Shown here one piece after another: positions 51,553-61,723 of a stretch of 64,000 nt of DNA. Position numbers and translations under genes: made by a program. The stretch covers positions 291,605 to 355,604 of the forward strand of contig CAVWBP010000002.1 in NCBI GenBank assembly GCA_963753165.1. The letters are read 5' to 3'. How positions within the stretch are numbered: position 1 is the first letter of the stretch; each line of letters opens with the position of its first letter. Origin of the DNA: JAKLQR01 sp963753165. Lineage in GTDB: Bacteria > Nitrospirota > Thermodesulfovibrionia > Thermodesulfovibrionales > SM23-35. A model generated the notes under the pieces. The model worked only from the letters and a program-made list of their open reading frames with translations, had not been told where the DNA came from and searched no databases.

Positions 51553-53283
51553 TTATTCCGATGTGGACGTTGTAGGTATCTCGATCGTGAATTTTGTCCC
51601 TTTGTCTGCTTCACTCTCGACGAAAATATTTCCACCAAGCTTTTTTATAATACCATATGAAATAAACAATCCGAGACCCGTTCCCTTGCCTTTCTCTTTT
51701 GTTGAATAGAAAGGTTCGAAAATTTTCTTGAGCTTGTCTTTCGGTATTCCGTGGCCGTTGTCACTTACAGAAACCTCGATTTTCTTGTCTTCCGCGTTTG
51801 TTGTTATGGTGATGGCCCCATCTTTTTTCTCCAGGAGCGCATCGAGCGCATTGTTGAAGATATTAAGCAGTACCTGCTGGACCTGTCCTCTGTCACTCAT
51901 CACCCGGGGGAGGTCTTCAGCAAGAACCAGGTCAAGGCGGATATTTCTGAATATGATCTCTTTCTCGAGGAAGCCGAGGACCTCCCTGATCGCGTCATTC
52001 ATATCGAAGAGTTCGTGGGCGGTATCCATGCGCCGGGAAAAACCAAGGAGGCGGTGCGTTATCGTCCGGCAGCGGCTTACACTGTCGAAGATCGAGTTGA
52101 TCAGGCCGAGAAACTTCTCCCTGTTCCTGGACTGCTCTTCCGATGCCTCCAGGATATCTTTCATCAACCCAGCCTTTTCATTGATGATGGCGAGAGGATT
52201 GTTGATCTCATGCGCAACGCCGGAGGCAAGCCGTCCGACAGAGGCGAGCTTGCTCGCATGTTCGCTCTGGGCAATAGCGTCTTCCCTCTCTTTCTCCGCT
52301 TCCTGAATGCGGTTTACAAGAGTATTGGCGATCCTTGTCACCACGATGATGCCGATAATAATGCTGATAATGGTGATAAATAAAAGTTCGTTCTTGAATA
52401 TCCTGGGAATTTTCAGGTAAGGCGCCGATTGGATCATTGCGACCAGAACCCACGGTGAGTGCTTCAGTTCCGCATACCCGCATATGGTGCATGCGTCAGA
52501 TGAATCTATTATTTCCTGGACTGTCGCACCCTGCTGTGAACCCGGCAGTGAAAAACTGAGTTTTTCGAGAACGTTCCCATGGAACCGTGAAGGTGTCTGA
52601 ATAATTCCCTCCTTATTAATAAGAAACGCATCATCCTTGCTCCCCAGGTTCATCGCAGATGCAAATTTACTCAATGTCTCCACATCAATGGTTGCCCGCA
52701 AAATCCAGAAGGTCCCCTGTTCAGGAAGTTCTCTCTTCACTGCGATGGCAAAATGAGGGAGTTTCCGGTAGCCCATGAATACATCGCTTACAGAGACATT
52801 CCTGACAGTGACTTCATCAAACCAGTCCTGATTCGAGTAATCTTTCCCCTCCAGTTTGTAAGGGCCGACATATGCCTGCTGGATGCCGTTTGCATCAATG
52901 ATGCCAATGTCAACCAGGCCGCTCACTTCTCTCTTGAATTTCAGGAAAACGTTCGCGAGTGTTTTCCGGTCAGAGAGTTGCTCGTACGTGAAGGTGGAAG
53001 CGATAAACCTCAGCCCGGACACCCGCTCTTCGATAAAAAAATCGAGGGATTGCTTGGTATTCTCGATCTGCCACTTAATCTGACTCTGGTAATCCTCTTT
53101 CAAAATGGATTGAAACCAGAAGTAGCTTATTGTCGCCACGATAACCAGAGGGAGGAGGGACAGGATCGCGTCCAGCAGAATCACCCGTATTTTAAGGCTT
53201 TTATACGGGTCTGCGGCGCTGATGCTGAACAGGTCGCGGGGATGACGGATTGCCTTGAAAATGTCTCTTAATGTCTGGATCAA
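51553..53283 (-). CDS. Membrane sensor histidine kinase with dCache-like sensor
   Basis: 576 residues: TM1 (about 30-55: VILLDAILSLLPLVIVATISYFWF), an extracellular dCache-like region (about 60-285; YVGPYKLEGKDYSNQDWFDEV, DDAFLINKEG), TM2 (about 290-320), a short linker, H-box ASGVAHEINNPLAIINEKAG and ATPase motifs NALDALLEK, DNGHGIPKDKL, GKGTGLGLFISYGI. It probably senses a small extracellular ligand. The kinase core closely resembles that of the broken kinase at 46768. It heads the receiver gene row. Confidence 0.92.
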   Translation of the reverse strand: MIQTLRDIFKAIRHPRDLFSISAADPYKSLKIRVILLDAILSLLPLVIVATISYFWFQSILKEDYQSQIKWQIENTKQSLDFFIEERVSGLRFIASTFTYEQLSDRKTLANVFLKFKREVSGLVDIGIIDANGIQQAYVGPYKLEGKDYSNQDWFDEVTVRNVSVSDVFMGYRKLPHFAIAVKRELPEQGTFWILRATIDVETLSKFASAMNLGSKDDAFLINKEGIIQTPSRFHGNVLEKLSFSLPGSQQGATVQEIIDSSDACTICGYAELKHSPWVLVAMIQSAPYLKIPRIFKNELLFITIISIIIGIIVVTRIANTLVNRIQEAEKEREDAIAQSEHASKLASVGRLASGVAHEINNPLAIINEKAGLMKDILEASEEQSRNREKFLGLINSIFDSVSRCRTITHRLLGFSRRMDTAHELFDMNDAIREVLGFLEKEIIFRNIRLDLVLAEDLPRVMSDRGQVQQVLLNIFNNALDALLEKKDGAITITTNAEDKKIEVSVSDNGHGIPKDKLKKIFEPFYSTKEKGKGTGLGLFISYGIIKKLGGNIFVESEADKGTKFTIEIPTTSTSE

Positions 53284-53475
53284 TTTTTTCTAATGGGGTT
53301 TCCGGATAGTTTTTCTACTATTCTATCACATCAGGATGTTCTTATACCAAGGTCCGTGATATCCTGTGGTTCCCGTGATTCGGCGTCTCTGATAGATTCC
53401 ATTCGATGCCGGTTGCCTTGCCCCTCAGGATCTGCTGCAGCATTTCATCCGCCGGGCAGATTTTATCGAAATGTT

Positions 53476-53511
53476 CTTCACCCCCTCCTGTATCGAGAGG
53501 AGGGGGTGAAG
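53476..53511. repeat. Perfect 14-bp hairpin
   Basis: CTTCACCCCCTCCT and AGGAGGGGGTGAAG with an 8-base loop, followed on the plus strand by TTTTC. It separates the ArsB pseudogene from the sensor kinase gene. Confidence 0.7.
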
Positions 53512-53543
53512 TTTTCAGAGGAAAGAGAGGCGCGTTTTTCCCG

Positions 53544-54925
53544 CTATATCTTCAAAATATAGTACCTCACCCAGACATATACAGTGCATATTATGACCGA
53601 CTCGATCATCATCGGCATTCCGTAGAGCATGAATTTCTCGAAGGAAATCCGTTTTCCGAATTTTTCGGACATTCCGACGACAATAACATTCGCAGACGCG
53701 CCGATTGCAGTGCCGTTTCCGCCAAGACATGCGCCCAATGCCAATGACCACCAGATAGGCATAAGATCAGGGTGGTGCAGAAGTTTAACTCCCGAGAAGA
53801 TTCGGCCATAACTGTCTCGCCATGTCTATGATCAGAGGGTTCATGGTGGCAACATAGGGGATGTTGTCGATAAAGGCGGATGCAAATGCCGAAAACCACA
53901 TGACAACCATCGAGGTTGCAAAAAGATTGCCCTGTGTTATCTCAAGGACCTTAATCGACATCCACTTGATGAGGCCGACTTTTACAACTCCGCCGATAAT
54001 TATGAACAGTCCCATGAAGAAGAAGATCGTAGGCCATTCTACCTCTGCAAGGATATGATGGGGTTCATGGGTTCCTGAAAGAAGAAGAAGAAGTCCTGCG
54101 CCGAAAAGCGCGACTGTTGCAGGCTGAAAATGGAGCATGCCGTGGAATAAAACCCTGTTAGGTACAGCGAGTACAGAAAGGGATTTCTTCAGCATTACCG
54201 GGTCTTTAATCGCCTCGTTTTCGTCCATCTGCCATGATCCTCTGTTTCAGCTCGTCTTTTGTTTTCAGCTTCCTGCCCCATATGAATTTTATGGCAAATA
54301 TGTAAAAAACCATCAGTACAATAATGATTACGGGCGAGAGGTGATAGATGAAGTGCCATGAAGTCCAGCTGTGCCTTCGATGCGATCATGATATTCGGCG
54401 GATCACCGATGAGGGTCGCAGTACCGCCGATATTCGATGCCAGAGCATCTGGAATCAGATAAGGGTATGGCGTCCACGTTCGAGTGCATCGGCAATGAGG
54501 ATGTGTTACCGGAGCGATCAGGAGCACTGTTGTGACATTGTCAAGCAATGCGCTGAGACAACGCAGTGACGATTGCAGAATATTGCCAGGATTCTGAAAT
54601 GGTTCGCCTTTGCCCAGCTTTGCGCTCTTGATGGCGATGTACTCAAATACTCCTGTCGGCTTCATGAGGTTAATAATGATCATCATCGATCATGAGCAGG
54701 AATATAACGTTCCAGTCAATCCCGAGTTCCGTCGACGTGAAAGGCCTCATGCTGTGTCAGAATTTCCAGCACGAGCATGAGTCCGGCGCCGAAGATTGCA
54801 AGGATTGTCTTGTGTATCTTCTCGGATACGATCAGACCGTACGCGATGAATGAAGATTGCGGTTGCTATCCAGAATTTCATGCCCATGACAACTGTCGAG
54901 CGGCAGCTTGCACTTCTTGGGTCAT
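53544..54925 (-). pseudogene. ArsB/NhaD-type carrier, heavily frameshifted
   Basis: Pieces in several frames reproduce the carrier at 59660-61412. They are IDWNVIFLL, LMKPTGVFEYIAI, LLDNVTTVLLIAPV, DALASNIGGTATLIGDPPNIMIAS, VEWPTIFFFMGLFIIIGG, AFIDNIPYVATM and WWSLALGACLGGNGTAIGASANVIV. At least six indels lie between 53760 and 54900. A likely start is ATG 54925, behind AGGAGG. As written it cannot yield a functional protein. Confidence 0.8.
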
Positions 54926-54947
54926 TATCCACCTCCTGCAGTCTCAT

Positions 54948-55417
54948 TCAGCATTGATTTTGCGATTTGCAAAGAAGACGTCCCTTTCGTAGAGCATGCC
55001 GACGACCTTATCCGTCTTTATCAGCACCGGCACCCTCTTCACGTTCGCTTCTCAGCATATGGTCAACGCACGTCCATCAGGGTAGCGTCCTCTTTTACTG
55101 TGATTACATCCTTAGTCATAAGGGTATCTACCTTTTTGCCTGCAACCCTTTTGCGCTGTTTCTTCACCATCCCATCCCAAGTAAAACTCCCAAGGTTCAT
55201 TAAATCCATATAAGCAGGATGCACTGACTTCAAGATGTCGCTGCATGGAAAGTATGCCGACCAGACTTCCCTGATTCATCAAGTACCGGCAGAGCCTTCA
55301 CGCCGACTTTCTCTTCACCCCTCTTTGCGGACTCTCAGCAGCGTTCGCCGCATCCTTGAGGGTGTCTTCCGGCTTCAGATATTCCTGAATCGGAACCATC
55401 AAATCCTTTGCTTTCAT
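54948..55417 (-). pseudogene. CBS-domain protein, heavily frameshifted
   Basis: ATG 55417 behind AAAGGAG begins MKAKDLMVPIQEYLKPEDTLKDAAN, a CBS domain. Further pieces in other frames give VLDESGKLVGIL, LYGFNEPWEFYLGWDG, VKRVPVLIKTDKVVGMLYERDVF. The end is at about 54948, immediately before the ArsB remnant. Several indels in fewer than 500 bases. Confidence 0.75.
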
Positions 55418-55531
55418 ATAATCTCCTTTGATAAGGCAGGGAGAGGCAGAGGGAAAGAACTGTGTATTATTTATTTTCTCTGCCTCTCCCTGTTTATTTT
55501 CTCTCAATCCTTACCTGTATCTTTCCTTTAT

Positions 55532-57047
55532 TTATTTCAGTGTGGTCGGCATTCCCAGCATCGGCCAGAATGTCAGTATTGCAACGCCAATAATCGCTAC
55601 TAAAACAACACTCAGCAGCAGACCGTGCCTGAAGAATTCACCGGTCGAAAACTGTTTCGACTCGTATGCGATTGCATTCGGCGCTGCCCCGATAAGCAGC
55701 ACAAACGGCATGCCTGCAGTGACAAGCGAAGAATAAAAGATCACGTCAGGCGCAACGCCAAGGTAGGGCGCGATAACCAGCGAAACAGGCAGCGAGATCG
55801 CGATCGCAGCCACGTTCATGATAAAGTTCGTCATGATCAGGACAAAGGTGGCTATACTCAGGACAAATACCAGCCAGTGCGCGTTCTGGAACATCACGAG
55901 CCAGTTTACGGCCAGCCACTGCGCAGCTCCTGTCTGCCAGAGGCAGAAACCGATACTCATTGCGCCGCTGAAAAGGAGGATGATATTCCATGGTATCTCT
56001 TCCAGTTCTTTCACTGTCAGGACTTTGAATATGAAGAACAGGAGTGTTGAGCAGAGCATGATTGCAGCCCTGTCGAGAGATTTTAACGCGGGTACAAACG
56101 ACTGGCTGGACATTACAACAATTGCACCCAGGACGGTAATAATGACGAATTTTTCGTCCCTTGTCATAGGCCCGAGTTCCTGAGAAAGTTTTGTAACTCT
56201 CTCCTTCAGTCCGGGGATGACGCTCTTTTCAGGTTTCAGGAATATCATAAGATAAACCCAGATGAGAAATACCATTAACCAGCCGATAAGGAAGGTGAAT
56301 TTCGTCAGTTCAAAGAAGCCCACGGTCTTGCCGGTAAACTCCGCAAACATTCCCGCTCCTGCAGCAGCGCGCGCCGATCCCAGGAAGGTAATAACGCTCC
56401 CTGCGCCGGCGGCATATGCCATGCCGATAAAGAGGGACTTTCCGAATTTTGTCGGCTTCTCTCCCTCGCCATAGAGGGAATTGATTGCTAAAAGTATCGG
56501 GAACACCGTGGCAGCGGCAGCGGTATGGGCCATGACATGTGCGAGTCCTGCAGTCACGACCAATGCCCCCAGCACAATCATGCTCGTTTTTTCACCGACG
56601 ATCTGGAGCATTTTATAGGCAAGCCGTTTGGTAAGCCCTGCTTTTGTGAAGGCAAGCCCTACAACAACAGATGCGAAAATAAACATGACGGACGGGTCCA
56701 TGAAGTCTTTAAAGGCATCTTTTGCAGAGCGTATCGCAAAGAGGGCCTGAAAGACGCCGATTGCAATGGCGGTAACGCCGATCGGTATGACTTCAAAGAC
56801 CCACCAGGTGCTTGCCAGAAGGAAGAGCGCGATGGCCCCTTTGCCCTTCTGCGAGAGCGCAAAATGTTTGCCGACAGGGTCTATCGCATCCGGCCATTGC
56901 GGCATAAAATAGATCCCGAGGAAGAAGCTGAGTCCTAATACTATGAACAGCACTCTCTTCCAGTCAAATTTTGTTATTACTTCTGCAACAACAATTTCAG
57001 GTGGTGGTTGAGGTAACGCCTTCTGATTGTTTCTTCTGATCAGCCAT
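55532..57047 (-). pseudogene. DASS (SLC13) anion:sodium symporter, copy A, shifted near its start
   Basis: The long frame to 56953 covers nearly the whole carrier (473 residues, about 11-12 membrane segments; PSVMFIFASVVVGLAFTKAGLTKRL, TAAAATVFPILLAI, NFIMNVAAIAISLPVSL). The cytosolic N-terminus MADQKKQSEG lies at 57047 in another frame. One extra base near 57016 separates it from PQPPPEIVVAEV. The intact parallel in copy B (63248) shows the expected start. A short protein from an internal start may still be made. Divalent-anion substrate; sulfate or dicarboxylate not decided. Confidence 0.8.
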
Positions 57048-57058
57048 ACTATCGCCTC

Positions 57059-57580
57059 CTATTCCTTTATGAGCAATTCCGAAATTTCATCAAAGACTTC
57101 GATCATCCGCACGAGGCCGACGAACTTCTTCTTGTTTTCAAGTACCGGCAGGAGGACGATATCGTGATGCACCATCAGATATGCCGCCTTGGTTACCGGA
57201 TCGGCCGGATCAATAAACTGTTTTGCAGGGGCCATTATCTCGCTGACCGGCTTCTCGGCAAGCTCTTTTGCATCCTTTGTGAAGAGAGAATCCCATATCA
57301 ACGCGAGACCGCTCTCGTCCTCTTCAGGGACCTGTGCTTTGGTTGTGGCTCTCATGAACCTTGGTTCTAGCCCTCTGAGGATATCCTTCAGGGTAAGGGT
57401 CCCCATGAGGTTGTACTTTTCGTCGAAGACCAGTATCGCCATCGGCTCAGGGTACTTCTTCGAGCTGATAAACGAGACCTTGATAATCCTTACCGCCTGG
57501 TTGATCGTAAACCAGTAAGGGATGTGGGGATACTCAAAAATACCGATCATTACGTCTTTCACAAGTTTTCCGTCTGCCAT
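57059..57580 (-). CDS. CBS-domain protein, copy A
   Basis: 173 residues from ATG 57580 behind AAGGAGGG. A CBS pair: YWFTINQAVRIIKVSF...AILVFDEKYNLMGTLTLKDIL and PVSEIMAPAKQFIDPADPVTKAAYLMVHHDIVLLPVLENKKKFVGLVRMIEVFDEI. CBS pairs bind adenine nucleotides and regulate partners such as transporters. It lies between the DASS carrier and the GntR gene. Copy B at 63258 is almost identical. Confidence 0.9.
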   Translation of the reverse strand: MADGKLVKDVMIGIFEYPHIPYWFTINQAVRIIKVSFISSKKYPEPMAILVFDEKYNLMGTLTLKDILRGLEPRFMRATTKAQVPEEDESGLALIWDSLFTKDAKELAEKPVSEIMAPAKQFIDPADPVTKAAYLMVHHDIVLLPVLENKKKFVGLVRMIEVFDEISELLIKE

Positions 57581-57593
57581 AACACCCTCCTTT

Positions 57594-58332
57594 TTATGCA
57601 ACCTTTCTTTCGAATTCCATGAAAATTCTGAACCTGTCCGATTTCTTCACCGACTGCATGTACATGATCAGGGTATCTCCTGAATAAAACTGCTGGGTGA
57701 GCAGAGAGGCGGGAGTGCCTTCGGAGAGGTTCAGCAAGCGAGCCTCATCTGTTTTCAGATGGGTAAGCTCGATAAAATTCTTCACCCTGGTAATCTTTAT
57801 GCCGTATTTTTTTTCGAAGAGATCAAAAAGGGGCCGGGTTTGGATATCGTCTTCCAGAAGGAGAGGGCAGAGATGGTAGGGGACATAGCATTCCTGGACC
57901 ATGACCGGCTCGTCCTGGACAGACCAGAGTCTTTTGATATAGATGACATGTTTTTCAGGGGATATATCGAGAAGAGTGTCAATGCCGTTGACCGGCATCA
58001 TGACGGTTCTGGCAAGGACCTGGGGGGAGAAGGGGATTCCCTCTTCGAAGAACAGTTCCCTGAGATGCGCCTGCATGTTGAGCCCTTCGAGCCTGAGCGT
58101 TTTTATAGATGAAAGTTCCTTTTCCCTGCTGGCGTTTCAGGTACCCCTGCCTGACAAGCTCAAGGACTGCTGTTCTTACGGTGACCCTGCTGACATTAAA
58201 TGTTTTGCAGAGTTCTTCTTCCGTTGGAATTTGGGCGCCTAAAACCCATTCGCTCTTCTCGATTTTATTCCTGAAAATTTCGTATAACTGGTGATACAGT
58301 TTGTGGTGATCTTCTCTGTCTATTAGTTCCAT
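57594..58332 (-). pseudogene. GntR/UTRA regulator, copy A, one-base insertion
   Basis: ATG 58332 begins MELIDREDHHKLYHQLYEIF and continues to GKGTFIYKN. One extra A in the run near 58103 shifts the frame, then LEGLNMQAHLRELFFEEGIPFSPQVLARTVMM follows through to FERKVA. The intact relative at 41844 shows the expected continuity. GTTATTATGTCCTGA just upstream (minus strand TCAGGACATAATAAC) may be its own operator. Confidence 0.8.
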
Positions 58333-58683
58333 CGTTATTATGTCCTGACAATATATAGTTAAGTGGTTAAAATGTTTATACAAACTTATCTTAATTTTAC
58401 TGACGGATGTGATACAATCGGCTAAGGCCTGTATTTTGATCGGGTAGATGCTGTATTTTGCGGCGATCTCAAATAAGTTTTTATCATTTTTGTCATTGCC
58501 CGACTTGATCGGGCAATCCAGAGGAAAAGCTGGATTATCCGGTCAAGCCGGATAATGACAACTGTTCGCACAGAGCTCGGTATGAATAATCTTTGGTTAG
58601 ATCTGGAATCTGAACAAACTGAAGGGAAATAAAAAACGGACAGATACCGTATTTCCACTCACGGTATCTGTCCGTTTAGATAT
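58333..58683. other. Gene-free interval with hairpin repeats
   Basis: 351 bases. Contains ATTGCCCGA-ctt-gaTCGGGCAAT and ATTATCCGG-tcaag-CCGGATAAT (58490-58560), a REP-like dispersed repeat, then the terminator. The GntR promoter is probably near 58350-58390. Confidence 0.65.
58629..58677 (-). terminator. Terminator of the ArsB-USP unit
   Basis: AAACGGACAGATACCGT and ACGGTATCTGTCCGTTT form a 17-bp perfect stem with a 10-base loop; the minus strand continues TTTATTT. It lies just downstream of the USP stop. Confidence 0.9.
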
Positions 58684-59640
58684 TTACTCGCTGCTTACAA
58701 TGGCGACGGTCGGATTACTGCAGCGCTGCAGTACGGTGGAACTTACCCCTCCGAGGATCATCTCCTTGAGGGCGCTTCTGCCTTTGCGGCCCATAATGAT
58801 GAAATTATAGTCCTCGGCCTCCACGTCCCTGATGATCTCCTCAATGGGGCTGCCCATTTTTATTTTTGTCGTGATGAGGGTCTCCTGAATGCCGGCATCC
58901 AGAAAAAGCTTTTTGGCTTCATCGAAGATTTTCTGTGCCTCCTGCTCGGGGTCTATCCCCTTCTTCATCCTCTCCATGTACAGGGCGACATTGATGACCC
59001 TGAGGAGGGTTATCCCGCCCAGGGCGCCCTTCAGGTTTGAAGCGAGGCAGACCGCGTGTTCAACCCCCTTCATGGAGTATGGGGACCCGTCAACAGGGAG
59101 AAGTATCCTTGGGATCGGACAGGCCTTTCCCTCAAGGGGCCTGTGCCCTACGATATAGACAGTCTGCCGGTTTGCCGCATAGATGACCTTGCTGGTGACG
59201 CTGCCCAGAGGGGTTCCTCCTGCTGCGGCAAGCCCCCTGCGCGCCATCATGATGGTGGAGAAGCTGCCCTCTCCGGCAACCCTCAGGATCTCGTTGGCTG
59301 CATCCCCCTCAGTCACCAGCTTCTCAACAGGGGGGGCGGCGCCCAGGTCCTTCAGGGTCTTCTCCGCCTCATCAAGCAGCGGCATGATGTTCTGTTTGAT
59401 ATGCTCCTCTCTCACCCGCTTGAATACCTCGGAATTCTTCACGAGTTCTGCCGCCCGGAAATCTACATTTGCCATATGACGGCTGATGTATCCCCCGGTA
59501 AGCACCCGGAGCAGGGTGACCCCTGAGAGGCTCTTGCCCAGAAACGAGCCGAGGCATCCTGCAAACTGAACTGCTCTCTTTGCATCATCGCTTCCGTCCA
59601 CCGGAAGCAGTATCTTTGGTATGGGACACGCTACGTGCAT
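58684..59640 (-). CDS. Double universal stress protein
   Basis: 318 residues, two tandem UspA domains (about 1-155 and 160-318). Each begins PKILLPVDGSDDAKRAVQFA or PRILLPVDGSPYSMKGVEHAV. The second carries the ATP motif MGRKGRSALKEMILGGVSST; the first has ARRGLAAAGGTPLGSVTSK, a looser version. Co-directional with the ArsB carrier 19 bases upstream. Possibly an energy or stress sensor for the carrier. Confidence 0.92.
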   Translation of the reverse strand: MHVACPIPKILLPVDGSDDAKRAVQFAGCLGSFLGKSLSGVTLLRVLTGGYISRHMANVDFRAAELVKNSEVFKRVREEHIKQNIMPLLDEAEKTLKDLGAAPPVEKLVTEGDAANEILRVAGEGSFSTIMMARRGLAAAGGTPLGSVTSKVIYAANRQTVYIVGHRPLEGKACPIPRILLPVDGSPYSMKGVEHAVCLASNLKGALGGITLLRVINVALYMERMKKGIDPEQEAQKIFDEAKKLFLDAGIQETLITTKIKMGSPIEEIIRDVEAEDYNFIIMGRKGRSALKEMILGGVSSTVLQRCSNPTVAIVSSE

Positions 59641-59659
59641 GGTATCTCTCCTTTTTCTG

Positions 59660-61412
59660 TTAATACGCGATCAGCAGCCAGACATTTGCAATGCCTACGC
59701 TTATTATCATATATAAGAACGCATATTTCATAAAGCCGAAGAAGCTGATCTTGTGGCCCGCAGCCTCTGCGATTCCTACGGTAACGACATTGGCGCTGGC
59801 TCCGATCATCGTGCCGTTTCCGCCGAAACATGCCCCGAGCGCAAGCGCCCACCAGAGGACGTTTGTATCGGCAGCGCCGGGGATTACCTTGGTCAGATAG
59901 GCGCTAATCGGAAGCATCGTTGCAGTGAACGGAATGTTGTCCACAAACGCGCTCATAATGGCGGATACCCAGAGGATGAGACATATGGCTATTACGAGAT
60001 TCCCTGCTGAGAGGTCCAGCACCCAGTCGGCTATGACCGCAAGGAGGCCTGCTTCTTCCACCGCGCCCACGATCATGAAGAGGAAGATAAAGAAGAGGAG
60101 GGTTGTCCACTCAATGTCCTTCTCTACGAGTTCCAGCATCTTGACCTTCTTGCTGAGAATTCCATAGGTAAATAAAAGTCCTGCTCCGAAGAGCGCGGGG
60201 ATGCTCACTTCCATATGCCAGTACCCGTGGGTGACAAAGAAGGAAACGACCAGTGCCATGACAAAAAGCCCGTAGCCGAGCAGGGTCTTGTCCGTAATCT
60301 TGTACTCTTCCTTCAGAAAGGCGATAAACCCGTCGATGTCTTCGACCTTGGCATTGGAGTATGCCTTCCCGTAAAAGAACTTGTTGTATACAAACAGGGC
60401 TATCAGCGCGATGACACAGGTCACCGTAAGGTTCGTTGCGAACTGCATGAAAGAGAGCCCTGTGTAGGAACCGATCATGATATTGGGCGGATCGCCGATA
60501 AGGGTTGCGGTGCCTCCGACATTGGACGCCATAATGCCCGGTATCAGGAGGGCAAGCGGCGAGATTTTTATCGCAAGCGCGATCTCGATCAGGACCGGAG
60601 TATAAAGCAGCATGGTGGTCACATTGTCAAGAAATGCAGAGGTAATCGCGATGAAGATCATGGAGACGACCGCGAGGGCCATCACATTGCCCCGTGCGAT
60701 TTTAAAGGACATGTACGCGCACCACTGGAATACCCCGGTGTGTTTGAGCACCCCGACGATTATCATCATGCCCATGAGGAGGAAGATAACGTTCATGTCG
60801 ATTGCCTCAATGGCCCTTTCAAAGGAGACAATTTGATAATCATGGTTGATAGTGCCGAAGGTATAGGTGATGAGGAGCATAATCGCTGCTCCGAGCATGG
60901 CCGCAATCGTCCTGTGCAGGAGTTCAAAGGAGATCAGGGCATAGCATGATGACAAACACAACCGTGGCAATCCAGAACGCGGGACCGAGTGTTCGGAGCA
61001 TCTGGGTATCCTTGACCGCATAGAATCCCCGGCCTTTTTGTGCAAAGTCGTCCTTCGGTAAATCGATAAGGGTTTTTTTATAGTTTGTCTTGGAGAATTC
61101 CAGCTGGATTTTTGCGGTATCGATCGTGCCCGGTGGCAGGTCGAATTCCAGCTGATAGGTGCCGTGAGAGGAAGTCTCTGTGGCTTCCACCTCCTTATGT
61201 TCTGCTACAAGTTTGTGGACCTCCCCGTTGATGAGGACCCTGAGTTCCGCCTCCTTCACCGGCTCCTTGTGAGAATCCAGGACCTCTCCGGAGACGAATA
61301 TCCTGTCCATCTCCGCAGCCTCCCCGGAAGATGCCCGGAGGTCCTTGACGGGCAGGAACAGCAGCGAGATGAGAAATCCGATACTGAAAAAAATGAGCAA
61401 CTGTCTTTTCAT
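59660..61412 (-). pseudogene. ArsB/NhaD-type carrier fused to N-terminal carboxypeptidase-regulatory-like domain, one frameshift
   Basis: ATG 61412 begins MKRQLLIFFSIGFLISLLFL (signal peptide), then a beta-sandwich (VSGEVLDSHKEPVKEAELRVLINGE, GTYQLEFDLPPGTI), ending LRTLGPAFWIATVVFVIM. One base shift near 60935 leads to YALISFELLHRTIAAML and a 12-segment carrier with DNVTTMLLYTPV, NVGGTATLIGDPPNIMIGS and LGACFGGNGTMIGASANVV. The carrier frame alone is open from 61045. Substrate is unknown; arsenite or a divalent anion are options. Confidence 0.8.
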
Positions 61413-61723
61413 AACCCCTCCCTTACATACAAAGTTCAAAGTGTAAAGTTAAAAGTCAAATAAGTTCGTAGCACATCCTCTCGGATTACCGTTCACTTCT
61501 TCAGCCTTTAACCTTTTTATCGCAGTATGTTAGCGAATTCTGAGCGACCGTTTTTTTGAATTCAGGACTACATAGCTCTCTGCCGGGGAAACATAGTTTC
61601 CCTCGGGTGATGGATTGTTCAGCCCGTGTTGCCGCAACATGCGGCAGGATTGAACGTCTCCCTTCCATAAAATCCAGGTATAGGTTCAGGAAGAGGCACA
61701 GGAGGAACCCTTCATCCCGTATC
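61413..61723. other. Gene-free interval
   Basis: 311 bases between the ArsB fusion and DASS copy B. Only short hairpins are visible (GCCGCAACATGCGGC near 61630). The minus-strand promoter of the ArsB unit probably lies near 61440-61500. Confidence 0.5.

Noticed and set aside
60215..60949. 244-residue plus-strand frame opposite the ArsB fusion
   Set aside because: Shadow frame, highly charged composition and no start signal.
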